A stretch of 46,000 nt of DNA, taken from Bugula neritina. Taxonomy: Eukaryota; Bryozoa; Gymnolaemata; Cheilostomatida; Bugulidae. Shown in pieces: positions 34,230-45,412 of the stretch. The notes under the pieces are model-generated. The model saw nothing but the letters and a program-made list of their open reading frames with translations. It searched no databases and was not told where the DNA came from. A program made the translations under genes and the position numbers. The stretch's first letter is position 1. Each line of letters begins with the position of its first letter. The DNA is taken from contig OZ037772.1 of the NCBI GenBank assembly GCA_964035545.1, positions 10,867,318 to 10,913,317 of the forward strand, read 5' to 3'.

Positions 34230-35480
34230 TATAACAGTTTACTGTGTGATTTATGCAGGGCAAGTGTGTATAATATAAATATAAATATTATATTATCAAT
34301 TATAAAACAGAACTCATTTAACAGGTAGAAAATGCTTGACCTAAAATTGTTAGCCTCCATCAATATTTCCAAATGACAAGCTAAGCCAAGAGCAATAAAA
34401 TGATAGCACTGCAGGTCACAACGACTTGCCTGCTGCTGTGAATGACAGTCTAATAATAGTAGTTTTCACCTATAGCCACTTAGCATCTCTTATTATAAGG
34501 TATGCTATAAATTTATTGTGGAAATTGACACCCTGGGACGTGTATACAAGTCAAAACTAACTATTAAATTATATTATAACTATACTACTGCATCCTCAGT
34601 GTACACAGTAAACAAGTATTAGCTAATCAACCAGCTGTCTCGGCTATAATTAATTTGGTGCCTAATAATTGGCCTTAGCTACTTTTATGAAGATAAATTA
34701 AGATAAATTCATATAATTTAGCCTACGTGTACTGGTAAAATGATATATTCATGAATTTTAACTTACACCTAAGCTAAGCTGCAGCTGCTGGTTTAACATC
34801 TGTGAGTGGGGTGGAGATGGGAAAACCCGAAAAGCCTGTGTTCCAGACGAGATATGTAGCAAAAGGTCACTAGAATTAAAAAAACTTAGTCTAGCCCTTC
34901 TATTGCTTTTCTAGGAGAAGTAATAGCTGAAGAAAAGCATTTGAACATTAAATGACAACAGAAACTATAATAAAGCATAGCTCACTGCTTAATATGCACA
35001 TAGTAATAACAAAAGCAAATCTATTTCAAAATTTCATAGCCTTATTTCTTAGATTTGTTAGCCTGTTGTCCAACTTACTGTAGCAGTTGATGAATAAACC
35101 TTCCAACACTGATACCAGCTTACTATGTCAACATGTTTACCAGTTAACATTCTTCAAGTACCTCTAGTTTTGTCAGAGTTCAAACTATCAGTTAGTAGCT
35201 GTGAAAGCAAACAACTCAGTGATATGAGTCACCATACGGCAGATAAAGTAGTTCAAAGGGAAATATAATTTTAGTTCTCAACTAACCCATCCCCTTGTTA
35301 TAAATAGTAGTTGGGTTGGCCACAATAGAAAACAAGCCCTTAGCCCAATAAAAAACTCTTTTCATCATGGCTTTTTACAGGGATGATGGCTATTTTATTT
35401 GTTTGCTAGGAAACATTATGTTTGTATAATGGGTATGTTGGCATTAGATAGGATATAGCTGTTTGGATCACTCAACTAAC

Positions 35481-35694
35481 ATATAACTCACGCAAGTTTA
35501 TAGTTGCTATCCCTGTGAAAAACCCTTGGTAGAAAGGGTTTTTGTTAAAACGGGCCAAGGACCTATTTTAAATGAGGCACATGAGCAATTATGACTGGGT
35601 GCTCTTCCTAACATCACCAATGGCCTTTGTCTGGGCTCATGCAAACCCATGACCTTGTGCTTACTAGGCAACTCCTAGACCACGGCTGCTCCCT
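35481..35694 (-). mobile_element. tRNA-derived SINE copy 2 (full length)
   Basis: On the minus strand it begins AGGGAGCAGCCGTGGTCTAG (tRNA-like head with box A) and continues GTTGCCTAGTAAGCACAAGG; a decayed box B is seen in GGTCATGGGTTTGCATGAGC. The body GTGATGTTAGGAAGAGCACC and the tail CAGGGATAGCAACTATAAAC follow. The tail reaches into the sequence shared with copy 1. No coding capacity. Confidence 0.8.
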
Positions 35695-36415
35695 AACCCT
35701 AATTAACATATGCCTTGCATTATCTAATGTGAATAGAGTCTAAACTCTATATTAAGAGGGACTATGTTTCTTTCTTCTTTCCTTTCACCAGTGTCTTTGA
35801 TCTACAGGCGCTGACAGATAGAAAATATAGTAACTAGAAATGGCTAAACTAATAAATCATATAATTGTTATATTCAATAAGTTAGCCTTAGGCTATACAG
35901 GACAATAGCCAAATATGTTAATGATGTTTTCCCTAATTAGTCATGACTACATATTCCCACATTTATAAATGAATGAAGTTGCTGGGTACTCAACTATGAA
36001 TATAGCTTTTAGGACCACAGACGCTGTAACATGAAACTTTTCTTAGTTTGATAAAAAAGTGGCATTGGAGTTCTTAAATGTCTAATTAGATTATGAACAT
36101 TAAACTGTTATGCTAATGCAATTACTAGAGGTTTATACCAGCAAAATCTACCTTCAAGAATAGGAATGATTCCACAGTAACTTGGCATTGTAGAACATGT
36201 TAAAGATAGGTTTTCCAAGGTCAAGGCCAACTATTATCTAATATCAAACTTTCAAGTCATCTCATCGAAATAAAAATCTTATATTATTGCAATTAATTTA
36301 CAAATTGTTGGCATATTTTACCCCTATAAGAAAACTATATACAAACAAATATAAAATCAAAATTCAGCATTTACACATAATATATACAGTCTAACTTTTA
36401 GCACAATAAATTAAA

Positions 36416-39400
36416 TTAGAAGAAATCGGAAGCTTTGGCCTTCTTTTTAGAAGACAAATCTAACAAGTTTGAAGTCAAGTTATCAATATTTGAAGGGTTA
36501 GTTGAGCTCATAGCCTTAGGAGTTTGGGTGGAGGGAGTAGCGTCCCGCTTTCTGCTGTGAGATGGTGTCCTGGAGAAGGTGGCAGGAGTGTGCAGGGGTG
36601 AGGGGGTGTAACTCGCTCTCAGTGCTCTGTCTAAAACATATACACATCTCTCTCAGCTCTACACAGACTGCTCGTGTAAAATACCCACTATCCCTGTGAG
36701 AAACCCTGATGGGAAGAGATAGATGCAGTAATGAAGAAATTGAGAAAAGCCTGTGTTCTAGTTTGAAAATGTAGCAAAAGAAGTTATGTTCTCTAGAGAA
36801 TTTCAACTTTGTTAATAAAATTAAAAAACTTAAGCTATCTCAATTTCTCCACTACTGCTCCTAAATGGATGGAATGGGGTATTTTAAAACCGGCTAAGGA
36901 CAATTATTCATATGAAGCACAGCAGCAATTATGACTGGATGCTCTTCCTAACATCACCAATGGCCTTATAGTCGGGTTTACTAGGCAAACGCTCTAACCC
37001 CTAGACCACGGCTGCTCCCTACACAAACTTCTGCTTGAGGCTAAATTAAATATTCCTTTGCGTTTCATAGCTGGATGAAAGGGTAAAAATACACAGGAAA
37101 TATAACATGAAATGACATGTCTGCAATGCCACCTCAGAGCACAGATATTATACAAAATAATTCAGTATATTTTTAGAAGAAATGCACGGCTTGCCAGTTT
37201 AACCACAACTTTGGCAAAATATAGTCATAGCAACTAAGCAGCATTAATTAGTTCAAGTGATGGAATTACCAAACCACACAATAGATTCCAGCAGGTGTAG
37301 GACAGAGATAAATCAGGTGTTAAACACTTCCTAAGATAAGATATAATACTGGTTAGTAAAAGGTTCAAAACCACTTTTTATCGGCAAAAAGGGGAGTGGG
37401 GCTAATTAAAGGGAGATCAAAATGATAAGAGTCATCAAAACATAAAATGTCCTTTAGGCTAGTGAACTATCAGTGACTTTAGCCTGTCACTTCAGAATTT
37501 GATATCATAATTTGTTGTACATAATATACACTACAGTACTGTATATACTACACAGTATACACTACAGTTCTGTATATACTACACAGTACACACTACAGTT
37601 CTGTATATACTACACAGTATACACTATAGTACTGTATATAATACACAGTATACACTACAGCATTGTATATACTACACAGTATACACTACAGTACAGTATA
37701 TACTACACAGTATACACTACAGTATTGTATATACTACACAGTATACACTACAGTATTGTATATACTACACAGTACACACTACAGTACTGTATATACTACA
37801 CAGTATACACTACAGTACAGTATATACTACACAGTATACACTACAGTACAGTATATACTACACAGTATACACTACAGTACAGTATATACTACACAGTATA
37901 CACTACAGTATTGTATATACTACACAGTATACACTACAGTATTGTATATACTACACAGTACACACTACAGTACTGTATATACTACATAGTATACACTACA
38001 GTATGCACTACATTACAGATGAACAACCAGACAGACAGAAGCTCACCTGTGGTGATGGTGATTCCTCGGGTTTCGGCTAACTTCCTTGCGGCTGGAGAGA
38101 GAGTAGCCAGTCTTTCCGACTTTGACATTCCAGCAGGACTGAAAAACAGCAAACTAACTCTCAGTCTACCATACAAACTAACTCTCAGTCTACCATACAA
38201 ACTAACTCTTAGTCTATCATACAAACTAACTCTCAGTCTACCATACAAACTAACTCTCAGTCTATCATACAAACTAACTCTCAGTCTACCAGCAGAAGTT
38301 AGACTGCCATACCATGGAAGGGCTACGGTTTCATTCTACTGACAACGTCCTCACGGCAGCACTCAATTTCGAACACACCCTGCAAAGAATCTCTTCTGAA
38401 GAGGCAGCCATTGAATACCACAACTCAATCTGCTAGTTAATAGGCAACGCTGACAGGAAATACAGAGTAGGTTGGTGAAAGCGAGTAACCACTGTGTGTG
38501 CATCAGAACAAGTACCTTGCTAATTGACTTCTCATCTTCTCTACGGCCTGGTTTTTCTTATCCCGATGTTGTTTGGCCACTTTCTCTGCCAGTTTCCGGC
38601 CTATTCTATCTCGAACTGGTTCGTCTTTCAACTGAAAGAAACCGTTACATTAGATTGGCTACTAGGTTATCGTATATCTTATTAGTTAGTACCGTGTATA
38701 TATAATTAATTAGCATTGTATATCTTATTAGTTGGTATCACACATTCTTGTGGCACATTAAACACCAGTGAGTTGAATATCATGAACTTTTATTTTGCTC
38801 TTTGAAGATAACATAACACCCAGAATGAGATATACAATCATTTATACGGATATCATATAATAAAGTTATATAAAACGCTGAGAGATAGGAAAATTAATGC
38901 ACCTTGAACGTAGGGCCAGGGGTGGCTGGTTTAAGGGGGCGATCACTGGCGTCTAGCAGAAAGGGGGTTCCTTCAATCTCACCCCAAGTCATCATAGGGG
39001 ATTCCCCTAGGGCACCAGGGTTGGGGGTAGGAGTGGATACAAACCCATATCCCCTGACACTAGGGGTGGAGGGCCCTAGTTCCTTGCCATCTACATCCAC
39101 TCTGCCTGAAATTACATAAGTAAATAATAATATAGTACTAAGAGTATAATAACATATTACTAACAGTATAATAATATATAACTAACGGTATAATAATATA
39201 TTACTAACAGTATAATAATATATTACTAACAGTATAATGATATATTACTAACAGTATAATAATATATTACTAACAGTATGTATAATAATATATTACTAAT
39301 ATTATAATAATATATTACTAACAGTATAATTATATATTACTAACAGCAGAATAATATATTACTAACAGTATAAAAATATATTACTAACAATAAAATAATA

Positions 39401-40566
39401 TATTACTAACAATATAATAATATACTACTAACAGCAGAATAATATATTACTAACAGTATAAAAATATATTACTAACAGCAGAATAATATTATATTATAAT
39501 CTGTAATGTTATGTAGTGTGAGAGGATTAGAGAATACAGGATGTCACTATAAAATAATTTATTTAATGCAAATTACTTCCACTTGAACATGTCATTATAT
39601 GTTAGCCTCCCATTTGTCTATACACTATAAGTTATGGAATAAAGTAACAGAAATGATAAATGACTTGTTTCAAAATACGAAGTAAGTCACCTAAACATAA
39701 AATCCCAGTGTGACAGTAACAAGTAAATCATAGCACATTGTCACATTTAATTCTTTTCAAACAATATTTTTATTTGATTTTCGTACAAATCTAGCACTAA
39801 AACACAAATTTTATGTCTTAAAAAGTGTTACAATGTAGAGTAGGGGGGGGGGGGGGGGGGTTGCATCTTACTCGCATAATTCAATACATAATTGTAAGTT
39901 CTAAAACTAGTTTGAAATCTAATAAAGTATACAGAGTTGTATTCTCACTGCCTCATCGGCAGCTTGGTAACTGATAGGTATCAAGTGGCAGCACCAGAAA
40001 AATGAACAGGCAGAAAAAAAAATTTCGCTGTTCTTTTTTTTTCAAGACTTGGTGCAAAAAATGGCAATACTTGTATTGTAAACAAGTGGCAAGGAGAACT
40101 AGTATATGGAGGAACATATGCACTGAGGATACTGTGTACCGGCGGTGAGACGCACAAGTAGAAAAAGAAGCGATATGAGAGCAAAAAGAGAGTCTGACAA
40201 AGAGACAAAATAAAACATAACCACACAATCTGTAAGGTACTTTATATTCTACTAAACAATATTAAAAGAGAAGACAACTACTACCAGAAGTTAACCAAGT
40301 TTTAAATCAACTTATAAAATCAATTTGGTATTTGATGGGTACATGTTTTGATATAACTCTGTGCCAACAACTCCAATTGAGATACAGTACATGACACAAC
40401 AACCAAATACCTAGTTTATTTTACAGCCAAAGCAGAGCTTACACTGGAAACTATTTACAGAGGTTTGAGATTCCCACTTAGGTGCAGTAGTGGAGAAATC
40501 TTAATAGCCTCAGTTCTTTAGTTTTCTCGATAAGTTTTAATAATGCTGCTGCTGCTACTGCTACTG

Positions 40567-40599
<33 letters not shown>

Positions 40600-40675
40600 G
40601 TACTACTGCTACTAGTACTACTACTACTACTGCTACTGCTACTGCTACTACTACTACTACTACTACTGCTACTAG

Positions 40676-40732
<57 letters not shown>

Positions 40733-40758
40733 CACTACCACTACCACTACTACTACTG

Positions 40759-40829
<71 letters not shown>

Positions 40830-40833
40830 GCTG

Positions 40834-40872
<39 letters not shown>

Positions 40873-43800
40873 GTACTACTACCACTACCACTACTACTAC
40901 TACTACTGCTACTACTACTACTACTACTGCTACTGCTACTACTACTGCTATTACTGCCACTACTAATACTACTACTATTGTTACTATTACTACTACACAC
41001 ATTTCACTAGAAGGTACATACATGGTGAGATAACTCCTAATAAACACTTGCAGGGCAGTATGACATTTGGTTAACACAGTATAATCCGCACATGTATGAG
41101 CACATCTATACATATTACACAACAAGGCACTGCTAGGAACAGGTAGACTGTACACTCACCTGGAACTCCTCTGTGCTGCCTGTATATCGGCACAGGGGTG
41201 GATGTAGGCAGCGCCGGCTCCTTGAAGGGGTTCTCAGTGAAGCGTGTAGCAGTCGAGTTGATTTCTTTCACTTTACTTGCCAGCTCTATCTTCTCTTCTG
41301 CCGTGAGTTCCGCCCCTTCTACATTGTACCTACACAGTAGTATATCTAGCTGTACCTACACAGTAGTATACCTATCTGTACCTACACAGTAGTATACCTA
41401 TCTGTACCTACACAGTAGTATATCTAGCTGTACCTACACAGTAGTATACCTATCTGTACCTACACAGTAGTATACCTATCTGTACCTACACAGTAGTATA
41501 TCTAGCTGTACCTACACAGTAGTATACCTATCTGTACCTACACAGTAGTATATCTAGCTGTACCTACACAGTAGTATATCTAGCTGTACCTACACAGTAG
41601 TATACCTAGCTGTACATACACAGTAACATACCTAGCTGTACCTACACAGTAGTATATCTAGCTGTACCTACACAGTAGTATATCTAGCTGTACCTACACA
41701 GTAGTATACCTAGCTGTACCTACACAGTAACAAATCTATCTTACATCAAGGCGTTAGCTGGAGTGTAGGTCCAAGTCTCAAGCTTAGTTGGGTTTCCTTC
41801 CAGAGCAGCTTGTTCTTCGGCTGAAGGCAGCGCCAGATGTTTGTCAGCGAGCTAAATATAGCCAACAGGGTGATAAGTCAGCATGACTCATACACTGTAT
41901 ATGATGACTCATACATAGCATATAATGACTCATACGTAGTATATAGAATTACAAGGTAGTATAAAAGTAAAAAATTGTATTTTTTCCTCAAAGGAAAAAC
42001 ACTTTTTTAAACAATGGTTCGAATAATTCAGGTGACAGGTAGAGGTGACTTTTAAAGTTATTAGAAATTGCAGCTTCTTGGTTAAATTTACACTAGAATA
42101 TACAATAACATAGCAGAATATACTAGATTTTAGAACATACAGTAATACATTGAGAAGTATTACATAATTAAGGAGGAGAAACCCTAGAATCAATTCAAAT
42201 ATTAGATCGTTTTCAATATGCAAAAAAGTAGACCATAGGAAATAAATAATATTTGATGGTGTATTTCCCCACATCACTTTGGTGTTAATCCAACAATAGA
42301 TTAAACTAAGAAGCCGTAGCCTGTGAACACACTAGCCTATGTCTCTTACCTCTTTTTGCTCCCCCTCCTTAACGTAAAGCCACGCCTGCTTTTCCTTCCT
42401 CTTCCTCTCGTGCTCCTCCATCAGATCAACAAACGCCTCGTTGTCTTCACTTGTGTGGGAGGAGAGAAACTTGTCTAGTCGCAGCTCCGTGTTTGTAGTT
42501 ACTTTCTCTTCTGCACATACAACAGTTCCATTTACAGTAAATATATTTGAGCACGTAACAGTAAGTACATACAGAAACATCATGAAATTGTATTAAAGTA
42601 AGTACATATAAGTACATTGCAATACATTATGAGTAATTAGCAGTGAGTTTCATGTAAATACATTATGTAAGTACATGACAATAAGTATATCCTAGTAAGT
42701 GCATGTAAGTACACAACAGTAAGTATATTGAAGCTTCATGTACATTATATTACATATAAAAACAATTTAATTTCAACTTATCAACAATTTATAAACTGTT
42801 TTTTCAACTAAAAAGCAGTAGTAACTAGACAAACGACAGACTTGACTCCCTGAGCTATGTCAGCAGCTTGAGTCAGCTGCAATGAGTCACACATACCGCT
42901 GTCCTTTGAGCTCTCCTTCGCTGTGTCCTTTGCCATCTTTTCCGTACCAGAGGAGGGAGTTTTCACTCCGGGAGTATCAAAGCTGGCGGGGGTAGTGTCT
43001 ACATAAACACAGATGCCGTATTCTCATACACTGAAATTACTGCGAAACCAATCGTATGTTGCCTTTTATAAGTAAAAGAAACTGTGATTGGCTAAGCTAC
43101 GCATGGAAAGACAGAGAGTTTATTAAAGATATTAAAAGACTATAACTATGGCTTGACACCCATCTCAAGGTGCTTGCTATACAGTGACACATTGCAACAA
43201 GTGAAAGCAGTGAGCCACCAGCCAGTAAATAAATAATAACAACTGCAGAACAACGACAAAATGTATAAAAATGTGAGTAACAATACAGTTAACTGTAAGT
43301 GTAAACTTAACAATGTAATAAACAACCACTGAAATGAGGTGAAGCCTAAGATAAAACAGCAAAAACGTTTTAAATTATGTTTTGCAGCAGCCAAACACAC
43401 TTATTTCCTACTTACAGCTACTTGGTGTAAAAAAAGACAATTGCAACTCATAAACAGAAGGACACAACTCCAAATCTACCTTATCACAGTAGTTACAAGA
43501 TCATGATAGTGTTAATCCGAAGTTAGACTAATAAATTCCGTGTATCTCCTTTTTACACTCGCCGCATATACTATCCTTGAAGTTATGCGTAATTTAAAAC
43601 TCCATCACAACGATATCTACTTCATAATTATAAGTTTAGTATTGGAGGTTCGTGACACAAACTCACAGAGATCTGTGGCTGATGGATCCTGCCTTCTGGA
43701 GCCAGTAGCACTAGCCTTAGGTCCATACTTGATGTGAAGCTCCCTCAACTTCTCCCTATCATTCTTAGCCTTGGCTTCTAGGTACTCGCTCTGCGCTCTA

Positions 43801-44487
43801 AGCTTGGGTAACTCGGGGTAGAAATCTCTTTCTATGATTTTGGTGATACTCTACACAACACAATAACATAGTTGTTATGGCAACCAAACAACATGGCCAC
43901 GCGTAATGTACCAAAACTGATGCTTAGTCCTAGAGCTTTAGATTGCAGGTAACTTAAAATAAGTCAACACCGCAAGTAAATATTGCTTAGCGTGATGGTA
44001 TTTATAATTTTACACTTTAGACAACTAGTTTTAATTTTAGAAATAAATAAGCAGTCTAAGTAAAAAACACACAGTTGACATCCTTATATAAAATAAAAAT
44101 AGCAAGAATACTAATGATTGGCATGTTTGAAGCTGGATAAGAGTTCTACAATTGAATTTATTACAAGAAGCAACTGATGTATAGGTGATAAAATAAAACA
44201 TTACTGTTTCCCAGAATAAAACACAGATGCTTTGTGTGACATATTTATTGTAAAATATTATTGGGTGTTAATCCTTAATAAAAATGTATTATTGGGTGCT
44301 GAGCAACATCCTTATATAAAAAGCTGTCTTCTCTGTAAATACACAAACCTACCTCTTCATATTCATCCTCTTCCAACACTTTCTTTTTTCTAGGCTTGGG
44401 TACTTTAAATTCATTAGATTTTATAGCAACAGTCTTAGTACTGTCATCTACAGGAACCAAGGCCGTCTGCTTATCAACAGCTGACAT
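36416..44487 (-). CDS. ESS2: ESS2 (DGCR14) splicing-factor ortholog, complete
   Basis: Ten exons in transcript order: 44487-44353, 43850-43667, 42998-42897, 42510-42350, 41851-41745, 41329-41160, 39105-38903, 38631-38516, 38138-38047, 36630-36416. They join in phase to 1,485 nt (494 aa; human about 476). Family signatures: KKKVLEEDEYEE at the end of exon 1, IIERDFYPELPKLRAQSEYL (about 48-67), TTPASFDTPGV, TSEDNEAFVDLMEEHERKRK, KLETWTYTPANALMY, RGYGFVSTPTPNPG followed by SPMMTWGEIEGTP, ATPGPTFK, the coiled/basic segment GRKLAEKVAKQHRDKK, RALRASYTPSP, and the C-terminal KASDFF. Family knowledge: a nuclear protein associated with the catalytic spliceosome and needed for accurate intron removal. 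Nearly every intron carries a tandem array, several touching splice sites. Only the exon 7 donor (TTCAAG|gtgcat) is weak. Identification is secure from conserved motifs over the full length. Confidence 0.95.
36683..37020 (-). mobile_element. tRNA-derived SINE copy 3, split by a MITE
   Basis: On the minus strand the head is AGGGAGCAGCCGTGGTCTAG then GGGTTAGAGCGTTTGCCTAG, a clear tRNA-like box A region. The body GTGATGTTAGGAAGAGCATC follows, and the tail (CAGGGATAG) lies beyond an inserted MITE at 36722-36861. Compared with copy 2, the piece between TAGTAAAC and CCCGACTAT, which carries the box B region, is shortened. It lies in ESS2 intron 9, in the same orientation as ESS2. Confidence 0.8.
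36722..36861 (+). mobile_element. MITE copy (GGTGCAGTA family) inserted in the SINE
   Basis: TA|GATGCAGTAATGAAGAAATT then GAGAAAAGCC at the left, and AGCTATCTCAATTTCTCCAC then TACTGCTCC|TA at the right, are about 25-bp inverted ends flanked by TA on both sides. The interior carries the family signature (CCTGTGTTCTAGTTTGAAAA; GTTATGTTCTCTAGAGAATT). This is the best-preserved complete copy in the window, about 140 bp. Confidence 0.85.
37521..38010. repeat. 31-bp minisatellite in ESS2 intron 9
   Basis: About 15-16 copies of ACTACACAGTATACACTACA plus GTACTGTATAT. Variant positions (GTACTG/GTATTG/GTACAG) follow higher-order blocks. The array starts only about 35 bp inside the donor of ESS2 exon 9. 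It shares TACTACACA and GTATAC motifs with the 23-bp array at 33728. The long open frame over it (to 38342) is an artefact. Confidence 0.95.
38150..38292. repeat. 24-bp minisatellite in ESS2 intron 8, next to the exon 9 acceptor
   Basis: About six copies of AAACTAACTCTCAGTCTACC plus ATAC (variant ATCATAC). On the gene strand the array ends about 12 bp before the acceptor of exon 9 (gctgtttttcag|). Confidence 0.9.
39119..39490. repeat. ~20-bp AT-rich minisatellite in ESS2 intron 6, next to the exon 7 acceptor
   Basis: About 18 units of ATATTACTAACAGTATAATA with variants (AGCAGAATA, AGTATAAAA). The array starts about 13 bp from the exon 7 boundary at 39105, so on the gene strand it runs right up to the acceptor. 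Confidence 0.9.
39843..39860 (+). repeat. G18 homopolymer
   Basis: Eighteen consecutive G on the plus strand in ESS2 intron 6; the pre-mRNA would carry C18. A G-quadruplex is possible in the DNA. Length is likely error-prone in sequencing. Confidence 0.9.
40481..40541 (-). mobile_element. MITE end fragment abutting the TAC array
   Basis: TA|GGTGCAGTAGTGGAGAAATC then TTAATAGCCTCAGTTCTTTA matches the inverse of the right end of this family. The rest of the element is missing; (TAC)n repeats begin at once, so the array may have replaced or grown from its interior. Confidence 0.55.
40542..40997. repeat. Trinucleotide array (TAC)n with TGC and CAC interruptions, ~455 bp
   Basis: About 150 triplets, mostly TAC, with interspersed tgc, tag and cac units that themselves recur in blocks. 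It lies in ESS2 intron 6. Poly-Leu, poly-Ser and poly-Val frames over it are artefacts. Confidence 0.95.
41327..41725. repeat. 26-bp minisatellite containing the ESS2 exon 6 splice acceptor
   Basis: About 15 copies of TACACAGTAGTATATCTAGC plus TGTACC (variants TATACCTATC, TATACCTAGC). On the gene strand each unit reads ...ctactgtgtag|GTACA, the same string as the true acceptor and the first five bases of exon 6 at 41329. The array fills almost all of intron 5, from exon 6 up to about 20 bp from the exon 5 donor. Confidence 0.95.
42540..42730. repeat. Degenerate GTAAGTACAT-type repeat in ESS2 intron 3
   Basis: Irregular copies of agtacat / gtaagtacat / agtaagtatat over about 190 bp, upstream of exon 4 on the gene strand. 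Too diverged to give a firm period. Confidence 0.5.
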
Positions 44488-45341
44488 CACAGCAGCTCAC
44501 AGCATAGCCCAAGTTCTACTGAAAAATAATTGAGCCTGATTAGTTGGTACTGAAAGAGCTCTTTAAAGTTCGATAGTTGAATTATCATAATATTTTTCCA
44601 AGTCAATAATGGACAAACAAAATTTAAAATAAAGACAGTTTTCAATTTGATTGAATTCCAGTTTATCATCAGAAATGGTCAATAATGTGCAGGTATTGGC
44701 AAATTACAAACAGATACAAAGGCTAAAAATAAGCCAAATATATCCATGTGATTAGAACTTTACAATGCTTCTATTAGACTGGACTGTATCAACATAATTG
44801 CAGGACAAAAATCATTAAGGCTGTCTTTTAACTGGTGCATGTATAGTTTACTTGACAGGCCTACATATAACATTAGACTTAATTTTCCTATATGAGTTTT
44901 TCTTGTAATATTAATATGGGTCTCATAAAATAGAGTGTACTATAACGGATATCTCATCTGACATTACAAGTTACTGTAAGTCAATTTGTTGAGTCAAAGT
45001 GATTTATTATTAACAATTATGGCATTTAGTTTTTCTGATGTGCAAAAACATAATGATGACACAAGTCCTAGCTAAATAACACCTAATAAATGTAAATGAG
45101 TTTGGTTTATCACAAAGTGAGTCACTGTCATTTAATTCTTATCCTATGGCTATACTTATAGTTATAGTTAATTATAAATTATCACTATGACTGAATATCA
45201 TATTGAGTCTTAGCGATACTGATACCTTGTGATATTAATCAACTATAACTATGATTATAAATATAACCATACTGATACTAATACTAATAGATTACTATGA
45301 CTATCACTATCACGGTGACATTGAGTTTGCCTATGACAGTA

Positions 45342-45412
45342 ATACTAATAGTAATACTAATAGTAATACTAATAGTAATACTAATATTAATACTAATAGT
45401 AATACTAATAGT
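45342..45412. repeat. 12-bp array (CTAATAGTAATA)
   Basis: Six to seven tandem copies with one substituted unit (CTAATATTAATA), within a broader region (45130-45540) of degenerate ATAGTTAT/ACTAAT hexamers. Confidence 0.85.

Larger units (their letters stand above)
31761..36415. other. Gene-poor intergenic region rich in repeats
   Basis: No coding exon with phase-compatible splice sites was found. The interval holds MITE copies (32199, 33273, 34137), an AGC/AGT array, a 23-bp minisatellite and a SINE (35481). A diverged MITE-like segment containing AAAAGCCTGTGTT also lies at about 34818-34920. Confidence 0.5.

Noticed and set aside
35600-37020. tRNA genes suggested by box A / box B-like sequence
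   Set aside because: The tRNA-like heads lack an intact cloverleaf (damaged box B and acceptor pairing) and share a non-tRNA body and tail with other copies, which is SINE structure.
37512-38342. 276-codon open frame with repeated Tyr/Thr/His/Val peptides
   Set aside because: It is produced by the stop-free 31-bp minisatellite and runs on into the 24-bp array of ESS2 introns and across ESS2 exon 9 on the wrong strand. No start context or splice logic.
40478-41155. Poly-Val, poly-Ser and poly-Leu open frames
   Set aside because: All are frames of the (TAC)n array in ESS2 intron 6.
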